This document shows positions 1 through 6,014 of a stretch of DNA of 6,319 nt, in pieces. This DNA is from an uncultured Halomicronema sp. (GTDB lineage Bacteria > Cyanobacteriota > Cyanobacteriia > Phormidesmidales > Phormidesmidaceae). Within the stretch, counting starts at the first letter, position 1. Every line of letters starts with the position of its first letter. The notes under the pieces were generated by a model, which was not told the DNA's origin, did no database searches, and saw only the letters and a program-made list of their open reading frames with translations. A program made the translations under genes and the position numbers. The stretch lies in assembly GCA_937897665.1 (NCBI GenBank), contig CALCPB010000296.1:1-6319 (forward strand). The letters run 5' to 3'.

Positions 1-124
1 ATTCCAAAACTCGTAGAATACTTAAGTCATCTTTACCCCAAAACAAGTTGCAGAATCTTTTCCATGTTGGCCGACGAAGTGATACCTCGATTTCATCTTG
101 ATGAACGGCAGTATATATCTGCAT
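1..124 (-). CDS. Start of an unrecognised gene, cut by the left window edge
   Basis: Reading leftward from an ATG at 124-122, 41 codons are open up to the window edge. The translation begins MQIYTAVHQDEIEV and contains KRFCNLFWGKDDLSIL near its end. It looks like normal coding sequence with mixed charged and aromatic residues, no signal peptide and no membrane segment so far. The frame is open upstream to a stop about 11 codons before the ATG; a TTG lies in that stretch, but the ATG has a GAGAG about 7 bases upstream and is the better start. It begins 43 bases after the methyltransferase stop on the same strand, so it is probably the third gene of the operon. I do not recognise the family; a glycosyltransferase or another methyltransferase would fit the context, but nothing seen proves it. 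Confidence 0.55.
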   Translation of the reverse strand, partial: MQIYTAVHQDEIEVSLRRPTWKRFCNLFWGKDDLSILRVLE

Positions 125-167
125 ACTTAGACTCTCAGTATTTTTCAAGAAGGACTATCGCAGATAG

Positions 168-998
168 TTAATGTTGACAATAAATTAGAGGCTTGCTTGA
201 GAGGCGGTTGTTGATTGACTGAATGCTGGAATATTTGCTCTTTAAAATCCTCAATACTTTTTTGACATTACATAGTTCAGGATGTAATTCGACAACAACA
301 GATTTAACTTGATCGAGAGCATCAGGGTTATTACAGAGAAAGTTTTCTTCGCACCCTTCTATATCAATTTTCATCAAATCAACTCCCTCATGTTGAGGAT
401 CAATGACATTTAGCAAGCTCCGAAGACTGATGCTGTATACCGCGATATCGCCCTCCTCATTAAGTCGATGACTCATAGAGGGACCGGCACTAGAAAAGCT
501 AAGAAACTCGTCATCAGTGGCACCAGCAGCTTTTTCAAGTGTTTGCCAGTGAAATCCTTGGGAAGCCAGTTTCTGACTATTTTGTAAACTGATCTGAAAA
601 GTATCTGGGTCAGCCTCGACACTCAAGACTTGAGCTTGAATGTTCACCGAGAGTGTCCAGATCGCAAAAGTACCAATGTGTGCCCCGATATCTAGGACTT
701 TGGGGCGATCGCAAGTCTTTAGAAAAGGTCGGAGAAAATCATATTCCTGTAACACCAGGACTTCGTATAATGCTAGCTCATCTGTTCCCCGAAAGCTGAT
801 ACTAAATGGGCCTGAACGAACCGTTTGAATTCTGTCCTGGTGGCGTCGAATCTGGCGAATTGTTGTAAACGTTTGCCAGGGACTACCGGTCAATCGCAGC
901 ATCCAGGAAGCTCGACGTGAAAAATCAACAACCCGCTTAGAGAAACCTCCTGCATGAGTGAGGTTGGCAGAACTCGGTTGTCTGGCGTCTGTGTTCAT
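168..998 (-). CDS. FkbM family SAM-dependent methyltransferase
   Basis: This 276-residue protein is a predicted S-adenosylmethionine-dependent methyltransferase of the FkbM family, whose members usually O-methylate sugars or polyketides. The SAM-binding motif I is VLDIGAHIGTF at about residues 101-111, followed by the acidic end of strand 2 in SVEADPD (Glu128). The family-typical block VDLMKIDIEGCEENFL is at 206-221 and VVVELHPEL at 234-242. The first 60 or so residues are basic and poorly conserved, with no signal peptide, so a cytoplasmic enzyme is likely. The ATG overlaps the stop of the upstream ABC transporter gene as ATGA, with AAGG just before it, so the two are probably translationally coupled. 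Beside a glycan exporter and a nucleotide-sugar dehydratase, methylation of a surface glycan is the natural guess, but the substrate cannot be read from the sequence. Confidence 0.9.
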   Translation of the reverse strand: MNTDARQPSSANLTHAGGFSKRVVDFSRRASWMLRLTGSPWQTFTTIRQIRRHQDRIQTVRSGPFSISFRGTDELALYEVLVLQEYDFLRPFLKTCDRPKVLDIGAHIGTFAIWTLSVNIQAQVLSVEADPDTFQISLQNSQKLASQGFHWQTLEKAAGATDDEFLSFSSAGPSMSHRLNEEGDIAVYSISLRSLLNVIDPQHEGVDLMKIDIEGCEENFLCNNPDALDQVKSVVVELHPELCNVKKVLRILKSKYSSIQSINNRLSSKPLIYCQH

Positions 999-2854
999 TG
1001 CCTTGCCTGAGCTAGTTTCTGGAAACTTTCAGAGTTTTTCAGCAATTCATTATAGGTGCCTGCGGCAACAATTCTGCCATCTTGGAATTCAAAGATGCGA
1101 TCGCACGTCTGAATCGTGCTCAAACGGTGGGCAATCAAAATGATGGTCACGGTATGTCTGAGGCCTTCGATAGCAGCCATCACTTCTTGTTCGGTTTCCA
1201 TATCAAGCGAACTAGTCGCTTCATCAAAGATAATCATAGAGGCTTGGCGATATAGCGCTCTGGCGATCCCAATCCGCTGCTGCTGACCACCACTTAATCG
1301 CACCCCTCTTTCTCCCAGCATCGTTTCATACTGAGTTGGCAAGCTTTCAATAAAACCATCAACTTGGGCGAGTTGAGCGGCTTCATGGACTCGTTGGTAG
1401 TCAATTAGATGGGCATCGATGCCAAAAGCGATGTTGTTAGCGATAGTGGTGTCTGCCAAGAAAATACTCTGAGGAACATAAGCAACCCCTAGCTGCCAAG
1501 CTCGTAGTCGCTGTCCCGATAAGGTCTCATCATCTACAACAATATGCCCTTTCTGGGGGCGCAAGAGCCCCAAAATTACGTTGACGGCCGTGCTCTTACC
1601 ACTTCCGGTCGTGCCCACGAAGCCGACTGTAGTGCAGGAATCAATAGCTAGATTGATGTCCTTTAGAATCCAGCGATCATCTTGCTCGTAACGAAACCAG
1701 GCATGCTCTAGCTGAATTTTTCTCGCTAGATGGAGCGGCGCAACTTCTGATTTGAGCAAAGGATCAATGGGCCTCTGTATTGCTGCCAAGACTCTAACTA
1801 ATGACGACCTAGAACCCTGAGCTCTAGCGAGAGCAGAGAAAAGCTGCTGCAACGCAGGGAGTAAACGGTAGACCCCCAAAGCTAGGCCGCCCAAGACCGG
1901 AATCGCTCTATCAAAACCACCCTCTTGCCCTAGGCTAATGGCGAGTATGCCGATAAAAACCATAGCAATCATCTCAATACCATAGCGGGGCATTGAGGAC
2001 GTTAATAGAATAGACGCATAAGCATTCTGAACGAGATGACTTGACCGAGCATAGTTGGCCTGAAAAAAAGAGTAAGTATCAGCCAGAATTAAATCCTGAA
2101 TGCCTCCAAAACTCTCTTGAATAATTTTGATTTGCTGTTGACTATTTCGGGTCATTATACGACTGTTTTCCAACAGAGATTTTTGTCTGACGCGATAAAT
2201 CAGTCCATAAGACATCCCTAGAACCAGCAAAGCAATTAGCATTGAAACAGGATTAATGATGAACAAACCAATCAATAAACCCACAGATATCATCCCATTC
2301 GCAATCACCAGTAGGATCGGACCCATAACACCATTTGAAATAGTCGCGGTATCGGTAGAAATAAGCGTAATCAAATCACTACTATTTTGACAAATATGAT
2401 ATTCATAGGGCTGTAAAAGAATGTGTTCGTAAACCAGACAACCTACTTCAGTAGAAATGCGAGCAGAAAGGTAAGTTTGAATATAAAGAACCGTCATTCT
2501 GAGCAGATTGTTCAGAACTGTAATCATAATGAATGCGACAGCGAGGCTTAGAACTAATTGAGATATTGATTCGATCTTTAGAAGATTAAATATTGGCTGT
2601 AAACTGGGATTCTCTAGTAATTCATTGGGGCTACTCAGAGAGCTAAGAAAGGGAATTATTGCTGCCAAGTTCATAACTTCAGTGACAGCAGAAAAAAACA
2701 TCAAAATAATCAGGAATAGAAGTTGACGCTTCCGTGATGGACTTAGCACTTTTAGCAATTTAAGGACATCACCAATCAAGCTTGATCTTCCTATATGGTT
2801 GACAACCTTATTTGACATCATAAAAATCAAAAAAAAGAACTTATTCAGATGCAT
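995..2854 (-). CDS. ABC exporter (fused membrane and ATPase domains), PglK-like glycan flippase candidate
   Basis: This 619-residue half-transporter has its membrane domain fused to its ATPase, the layout of MsbA/PglK-type exporters that work as homodimers in the inner membrane. Membrane segments fall at about 43-65, 98-120, 176-200, 202-222, 292-311 and 315-335. The nucleotide-binding domain has an A-loop aromatic at Tyr389, Walker A GTTGSGKST at 414-422, Q-loop Gln462, signature LSGGQ at 520-524, Walker B MIIFDE at 540-545, D-loop SSLD at 548-551 and H-loop His576. All catalytic residues are present, so it should be active. The segment EVMNLAAIIPFL at 59-70 resembles the first helix of PglK-like lipid-linked oligosaccharide flippases, and the neighbours also suggest a glycan substrate; a lipid or peptide exporter cannot be excluded. 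The start is uncertain: ATG at 2854 has only a weak AAAG upstream, and ATGs at codons 12 and 13 (2821 and 2818) would remove an odd hydrophobic N-terminus. The last bases overlap the methyltransferase start. Confidence 0.92.
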   Translation of the reverse strand: MHLNKFFFLIFMMSNKVVNHIGRSSLIGDVLKLLKVLSPSRKRQLLFLIILMFFSAVTEVMNLAAIIPFLSSLSSPNELLENPSLQPIFNLLKIESISQLVLSLAVAFIMITVLNNLLRMTVLYIQTYLSARISTEVGCLVYEHILLQPYEYHICQNSSDLITLISTDTATISNGVMGPILLVIANGMISVGLLIGLFIINPVSMLIALLVLGMSYGLIYRVRQKSLLENSRIMTRNSQQQIKIIQESFGGIQDLILADTYSFFQANYARSSHLVQNAYASILLTSSMPRYGIEMIAMVFIGILAISLGQEGGFDRAIPVLGGLALGVYRLLPALQQLFSALARAQGSRSSLVRVLAAIQRPIDPLLKSEVAPLHLARKIQLEHAWFRYEQDDRWILKDINLAIDSCTTVGFVGTTGSGKSTAVNVILGLLRPQKGHIVVDDETLSGQRLRAWQLGVAYVPQSIFLADTTIANNIAFGIDAHLIDYQRVHEAAQLAQVDGFIESLPTQYETMLGERGVRLSGGQQQRIGIARALYRQASMIIFDEATSSLDMETEQEVMAAIEGLRHTVTIILIAHRLSTIQTCDRIFEFQDGRIVAAGTYNELLKNSESFQKLAQARQ

Positions 2855-2948
2855 CTTAACTTTGTGAATATCTGAGGAAGGCGATAGGAAAACGTTACAT
2901 CCTGCCGTCAGATCAGCATTTCTATCTCCAACCTGGAGTTAAGTTCCT

Positions 2949-3000
2949 TTGTTTTACTCCACTTCGTACTCTGCGAGAAGTAAGCTATAGAGTGAAACAA
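2949..3000. repeat. Imperfect inverted repeat, 11-base arms
   Basis: The arms are TTGTTTTACTC (2949-2959) and GAGTGAAACAA (2990-3000), which pair at 10 of 11 positions; the odd pair would be a T-G wobble in RNA of the plus strand. Between them a smaller stem is possible, ACTTC (2961-2965) with GAAGT (2977-2981). There is no T-run, so it is not a standard terminator. In the proposed leader of the exporter operon it would be transcribed about 100-150 bases before the start codon, where it could form an RNA hairpin. No protein family is known to me for this motif. Confidence 0.45.
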
Positions 3001-3157
3001 CTGAGGTGCTCTGAATCTGCTATTTCTCAAGAATTGGGAACCTCAAGATGAGAAGATTTAAGCATTCTAGAGCAGTTGCAGATGCTACCATGATGATCTC
3101 ACTTTACTTTCTGCACAAACTGCGCCAAGCTTACCAAAAGTCGTCTTCAAAGGTAGG

Positions 3158-3187
3158 AATATAATTAGACCAGAATTGATATGTCAA
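3158..3187 (-). promoter_or_regulatory. Candidate sigma-70 type promoter for the leftward exporter operon
   Basis: On the minus strand a perfect TTGACA (3187-3182) is followed after 18 bases by TATATT (3163-3158), which matches the TATAAT consensus at five of six positions. Transcription would begin near 3151 and give an untranslated leader of about 300 nt before the ABC exporter ATG at 2854. It is the best promoter match I found on this strand in the spacer. The plus strand carries an overlapping TATAAT at 3160-3165 but lacks a -35 box at the right distance. Confidence 0.5.
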
Positions 3188-3301
3188 TGCATTCAAGAGG
3201 ATCCCGCCAACTAGAAACTGTCTGTAACTGATTTGGCTCCTCAGCATACTGAAAGCTGTAATTGCCAGCTCGCTTTGTTTATTTGAGTTTATCCTCTGGT
3301 G

Positions 3302-3334
3302 TTGACAGAATAGATAGTATTCAGGTTCTATAAA
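3302..3334 (+). promoter_or_regulatory. Weak candidate promoter facing the dehydratase gene
   Basis: A perfect TTGACA at 3302-3307 is followed by an AT-rich TTCTATAAA at 3326-3334. No hexamer in it sits at the ideal distance with a good score: TTCTAT has an 18-base gap but matches only three positions, and TATAAA matches five but lies 21 bases away. Use would leave a leader of nearly 600 nt before the dehydratase start. No better plus-strand promoter was visible closer to that gene. Confidence 0.22.
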
Positions 3335-3870
3335 TCCCTGATTTGTCTTGACGCACCTTTGCTAAGCGATTTGTAATGGTTCCTTGGAAATCCCACTGAG
3401 GCTCAAGCTTCGTTTACGAGGGAATGGTAATATTTCAACTTTATGTATTAGGGCAAGATAACCCTGTTCCTCACCGAGACACTTCCACATGGTGCTTAAG
3501 CCAAACTGTTTTTCTCGCGATTGCAATATAAATATACCTGAGTGGACACAAGTACAATAAGCTGCGGTACGTTGATGTAGATCGTTAATTGCTCGGGTGC
3601 TGCAGCATTAATTCATAAGACTTTTGCAAAAATCATTGGCACCGGTGGATCGCCTCAGCTACGCCATCAAATATTTAGATGGATTGTTCAATCAGCGACA
3701 GCCGCCTCTGATAATGGCAACCTAAAATATAAAACAACAATTAATTAAAACGCTTCATTGCGCAACGAGATCGACTGTTGATTGTTACCAAAGGAGCGTG
3801 AGGCGTGTATTCTAGGAGGCATTTCCTGATTGAGTGCGTTAAAAGCACAGTAGTCTGACGCCATGCAGTC

Positions 3871-3881
3871 GGTACAGTACC
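3871..3881. promoter_or_regulatory. Perfect 11-base inverted repeat before the dehydratase gene, possible operator
   Basis: GGTAC-A-GTACC is a perfect inverted repeat with a single central base, ending 45 bases before the proposed start codon at 3927. The position would suit a protein-binding site or a small leader structure. It does not match the NtcA site (GTA, eight bases, TAC), and I do not know a cyanobacterial regulator for it. An 11-base match can also arise by chance. Confidence 0.25.
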
Positions 3882-3901
3882 CTGATGCCGCTGATTTAAC
3901 T

Positions 3902-3906
3902 AGGAG
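3902..3906 (+). promoter_or_regulatory. AGGAG, ribosome-binding-like site too far from the start
   Basis: AGGAG is the only good Shine-Dalgarno-like match close to the dehydratase gene. It lies 20 bases before the TTG at 3927 and 29 before the GTG at 3936, well beyond the usual 5-10 bases. The reading frame cannot start earlier at a standard codon, because a TAA at 3897-3899 closes it and only CTA, GGA, GCT, ACA, GAT, AGC, AGT, TTT and GGT codons follow. Either translation does not depend on this site, as is common in cyanobacteria, or the 5' end has been altered. Confidence 0.3.
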
Positions 3907-3926
3907 CTACAGATAGCAGTTTTGGT

Positions 3927-5837
3927 TTGTCGACCGTGTTTCGTTTTCCCTCCATATACCGCATAGCTCAAATCGTCTTAGATGCGATCGCAGCGATCGC
4001 AGCAGTTCTGCTTGCTTTCAGCATTCGGTTTGAAGGTCAAATCCCCGCCGAATACTGGCCGTTAATTCGCAGCATTCTGATCTTTGGGCTGCCCTGTCGC
4101 CTGTTCATCCACTGGCTTTTCCGAGTTTATCGGCAAATCTGGCGCTTATTTAGCCTACGGGATTTTTGGGCGATCTTCCAAGCTGTGAGCTTTTATTCCT
4201 TATTGCTCATTTTTGCAACTCGATTATTACTCCCTAAATTCGTTAATATTCCGGCTCTGCCCCTTGGCGTCGCTGTCATCGATTGGGGCTTTTGCATAGC
4301 CGGTATGACTGGCATCCGGTTTCTCCGCACCTATCAAGTTCGAGCATCGCTGCCGACTTCATCCTTGAGCTCTCAAACCGCTAAACGGATCTTACTCCTC
4401 GGAGCGGGTCGGGCTGGGGCACAAATCACCCGCGAAATTCGCCATAATCCTCATCTACAATGGCAAATTGTCGGTTTTTTAGATGACGATACTAGCAAGC
4501 TAAAACGCCAAGTTGAGGGCGTGCCCGTGGCAGGTACGGTCAATCAACTGGTCAGCTGGGCGCAGCGGTTAGCGGTTGATACCGTATTGATTACGATGCC
4601 TTCGGCTCCGAGCGATCGCATTCAACAAATTGTTAACTTGGCCAAGGCAGAGGACATTCCGATCAAAATTTTGCCTCAAGTACAGGAACTGCTGCGCGAT
4701 CGCACCTTGGCTGGGCAAATCCGAGACATTCGCCTAGAAGACTTACTCGGTCGCCCTGAAATCTTTCTCGACTTTGACCAAACCCTAGTTCCAGACTTTC
4801 CCTCAGCCACCGCTCAAATTCGTGATCGCATCGTGCTGGTAACCGGTGCTGGAGGCACTATTGGCTCTGAACTTTGTCGTCAAATTGCCCGGTTAAACCC
4901 CAGGCAGCTGGTGCTGGTCGGTCGAGGCGAAAATAGCATTTTTCATATTGACCAGGAATTGCGCCGGACATTTCCAGGGCTCAATCTGGTACCCGTTATC
5001 GCCGACATTCGTCACCAGACACGCATTAGCCAGGTCTTTCACCAACACTATCCTGACGTTGTCTTTCATGCAGCAGCGCATAAACATGTGCCGCTGATGG
5101 AGCAGAACCCGACTGAGGCAATCGAAAACAATACGATCGCCTCAGCTAACCTGGCGACCTTAGCTGAAAAAGTGGGCGTCTCGACCTTTGTGCTCATTTC
5201 AACTGATAAGGCGGTAGCGCCTAGCAACTTTATGGGGCTTAGCAAGCGATTGGCCGAATTACTGGTGAGTGAGATCGCGCGACAGAGCCAAACTCGCTTT
5301 CTGTCTGTCCGCTTCGGTAATGTGCTCGGGAGTCGAGGGAGTGTTGTACCGATCTTTCAAACTCAGATCGCCCGAGGGGGCCCAGTTACCGTGACCGACC
5401 CAACAATGACCCGCTACTTTATGACGACACCAGAAGCAACGCGCCTCGTCATTCAAGGGTTGGCCGTGGGTAAAACGGGTCAGACCCTGGTTCTTGATAT
5501 GGGGCAACCCTTGAAAATTTATGACTTGGCAGAACAGTTGATTCGTCTAGAAGGCTATGTTCCCGGACGAGATATCGAAATTGCCATCACTGGCATTCGT
5601 CCCGGCGAAAAGCTCCACGAATCTCTGGTTGATCGAGATGAAACGATGCACAATACTGCTCACCCTCGAATTTATTGTTTAGCTCAAAAATCACGTGGCG
5701 ATCTGGCCGTACAGGAAACAGTGGAACGGATTCAGTCACTCATAAATACTCAACAGTTAGAAAAACTATGGACGCTCCTATCAAATAACGCTTCCACGGT
5801 TGCTAGAGTCAATCAGCCTCACAACGACGAAAGATGA
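3927..5837 (+). CDS. Membrane-anchored nucleotide-sugar 4,6-dehydratase (CapD/WbpM/PglF family)
   Basis: This 636-residue protein has the full architecture and usual length of the long CapD/WbpM/PglF family, which converts UDP-GlcNAc to UDP-4-keto-6-deoxy sugar at the inner membrane. About four membrane helices lie at 13-31, 47-66, 82-103 and 113-130. A first Rossmann fold has GAGRAG at 159-164. The catalytic short-chain dehydrogenase domain starts with the NAD motif TGAGGTIGSE at 306-315, followed by HAAAHKHVPLME (381-392), STDKAVAP (425-432), RFGNVLGSRGSV (462-473), DPTMTRYFMT (491-500) and IRPGEKLHESL (557-567). The usual Tyr of the YxxxK pair is Met436 with Lys440, as in WbpM and PglF, which supports dehydratase rather than epimerase activity. 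The TTG start is uncertain; GTG at 3936 is the only near alternative, and neither has a well-placed ribosome site. It stands alone, divergent from the exporter operon. The exact substrate is inferred. Confidence 0.93.
   Translation: MSTVFRFPSIYRIAQIVLDAIAAIAAVLLAFSIRFEGQIPAEYWPLIRSILIFGLPCRLFIHWLFRVYRQIWRLFSLRDFWAIFQAVSFYSLLLIFATRLLLPKFVNIPALPLGVAVIDWGFCIAGMTGIRFLRTYQVRASLPTSSLSSQTAKRILLLGAGRAGAQITREIRHNPHLQWQIVGFLDDDTSKLKRQVEGVPVAGTVNQLVSWAQRLAVDTVLITMPSAPSDRIQQIVNLAKAEDIPIKILPQVQELLRDRTLAGQIRDIRLEDLLGRPEIFLDFDQTLVPDFPSATAQIRDRIVLVTGAGGTIGSELCRQIARLNPRQLVLVGRGENSIFHIDQELRRTFPGLNLVPVIADIRHQTRISQVFHQHYPDVVFHAAAHKHVPLMEQNPTEAIENNTIASANLATLAEKVGVSTFVLISTDKAVAPSNFMGLSKRLAELLVSEIARQSQTRFLSVRFGNVLGSRGSVVPIFQTQIARGGPVTVTDPTMTRYFMTTPEATRLVIQGLAVGKTGQTLVLDMGQPLKIYDLAEQLIRLEGYVPGRDIEIAITGIRPGEKLHESLVDRDETMHNTAHPRIYCLAQKSRGDLAVQETVERIQSLINTQQLEKLWTLLSNNASTVARVNQPHNDER
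3984..4000. repeat. Two HIP1 octamers (GCGATCGC) one base apart
   Basis: GCGATCGC occurs at 3984-3991 and again at 3993-4000 within the first membrane helix of the dehydratase gene, encoding alternating Ala and Ile codons. Single copies are at 705-712, 1097-1104, 4612-4619 and 4696-4703. HIP1 is a known, highly over-represented palindrome of many cyanobacterial genomes and is the main support for the host assignment here. Confidence 0.85.
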
Positions 5838-5881
5838 AGATACTGATAGGACACAGGCTGGGTACAGGCCAGAGCCTATAG
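5834..5881 (+). other. ATGA-coupled 15-codon reading frame, possible truncated gene start
   Basis: The dehydratase stop overlaps an ATG (ATGA at 5834-5837), the arrangement often seen between coupled genes. The new frame starts MKILIGHRLG, which resembles the first strand of many glycosyltransferases, but it stops after 15 codons at TAG 5879-5881. That stop lies in the left end of the MITE-like element. Removing the element with one TA copy extends the frame only to 22 codons before TAA at 5991-5993, so if this was once a gene it lost more than the insertion explains. Chance is a serious alternative. Confidence 0.2.
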
Positions 5882-5970
5882 TGGTTCAAGATGAATTTGA
5901 GAAACGAAGTTGCTGTAATAGCAAGCTTTGAGGACTCTCAGCTTCTCATGCTTAATTGGAATTACTGTAG
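5876..5970. mobile_element. MITE-like 95-base element with imperfect terminal inverted repeats
   Basis: The left end CTATAGTGGTTC (5876-5887) matches the reverse complement of the right end, CTACAGTAATTC, at 9 of 12 positions. The ungapped match runs on to 18 of 28 positions, including an identical TGAGAA at 5898-5903 and its complement at 5943-5948, each exactly 22 bases from its end. The middle can form a hairpin: AAGC (5923-5926) and TGAG (5929-5932) pair with CTCA (5937-5940) and GCTT (5941-5944) around a GACT loop. A TA lies at each boundary (5877-5878 and 5968-5969), which would fit the TA target of IS630/Tc1-type transposases. There is no transposase inside, so movement would need one in trans. 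No other copy is visible in this window. Confidence 0.42.
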
Positions 5971-5974
5971 TTGC

Positions 5975-6014
5975 AGTCAGGGCATTTGAGTAATAGTCAG
6001 GGCATTTGAAGAAT
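5975..6014. repeat. Two-copy tandem repeat, 20-base unit
   Basis: The 15-base core AGTCAGGGCATTTGA occurs at 5975-5989 and 5995-6009. The full 20-base units (5975-5994 and 5995-6014) agree at 18 of 20 positions. The repeat begins five bases after the MITE-like element and runs into the proposed start of the right-hand membrane gene. In the second copy AGGG precedes an in-frame TTG, so the repeat may supply that gene's ribosome site and start; in the first copy the same TTG frame stops after seven codons. Confidence 0.8.

Larger units (their letters stand above)
2855..3926. other. Long divergent intergenic region, no convincing gene
   Basis: This stretch of about 1.07 kb separates the leftward exporter operon from the rightward dehydratase gene. 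Every frame I read is broken by stops. The longest open stretches are about 63 codons without a good start (plus strand, about 2860-3048), about 52 codons from a TAG near 3578 to a TAA near 3750, and a 35-codon ATG frame at 3424-3531; none resembles a family I know. It contains no HIP1 octamer. I see promoter-like boxes on both strands, two inverted repeats and an AT-rich patch near 3722-3750. No tRNA, rRNA, CRISPR array or transposase fragment was recognised. It may be a regulatory region with long leaders, or the decayed remains of lost genes. Confidence 0.7.

Noticed and set aside
640..1143. Plus-strand open frames across the methyltransferase and exporter end
   Set aside because: They oppose clear genes on the minus strand and their translations resemble no protein family.
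2860..3048. About 63 open codons on the plus strand after the exporter start
   Set aside because: No usable start near its beginning and no family resemblance; kept only as a hint that the spacer may contain decayed coding sequence.
3424..3531. 35-codon ATG frame in the divergent spacer
   Set aside because: GAGGG is only one or two bases from the ATG, the translation (starts MVIFQLYVLG) matches no family I know, and this length is expected by chance.
3561..3580. GCTGCGGTACGTTGATG resembling a JUMPstart/ops element of polysaccharide operons
   Set aside because: The match to GGCGGTAG is partial and this RfaH-linked element belongs to enterobacteria.
3585..3611. TTAATTGCT and AGCATTAA as an inverted repeat
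   Set aside because: Needs a one-base bulge in AT-rich sequence and has no T-run; expected by chance.
3622..3631. Perfect palindrome TTTTGCAAAA
   Set aside because: Short and simple in composition, with no recognised binding protein or special position.
3805..3858. 17-codon GTG frame with AAGGAG eight bases upstream
   Set aside because: The ribosome site is well placed, but the peptide is very short and unrecognised, and there is no promoter or conservation evidence.
4893..5507. Antisense open frames inside the dehydratase gene
   Set aside because: They lie opposite a well-conserved coding sequence and have no family features, so they are frame shadows.
5846..5879. Possible terminator hairpin after the dehydratase gene
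   Set aside because: AGGCTGG and CCAGAGCCT can pair only with a two-base bulge, alternative pairings compete, and no T-run follows.
5891..5989. 32-codon ATG frame between the dehydratase and the right-hand gene
   Set aside because: Most of it lies inside the inverted-repeat element, it has no ribosome site, and the sequence looks non-coding.
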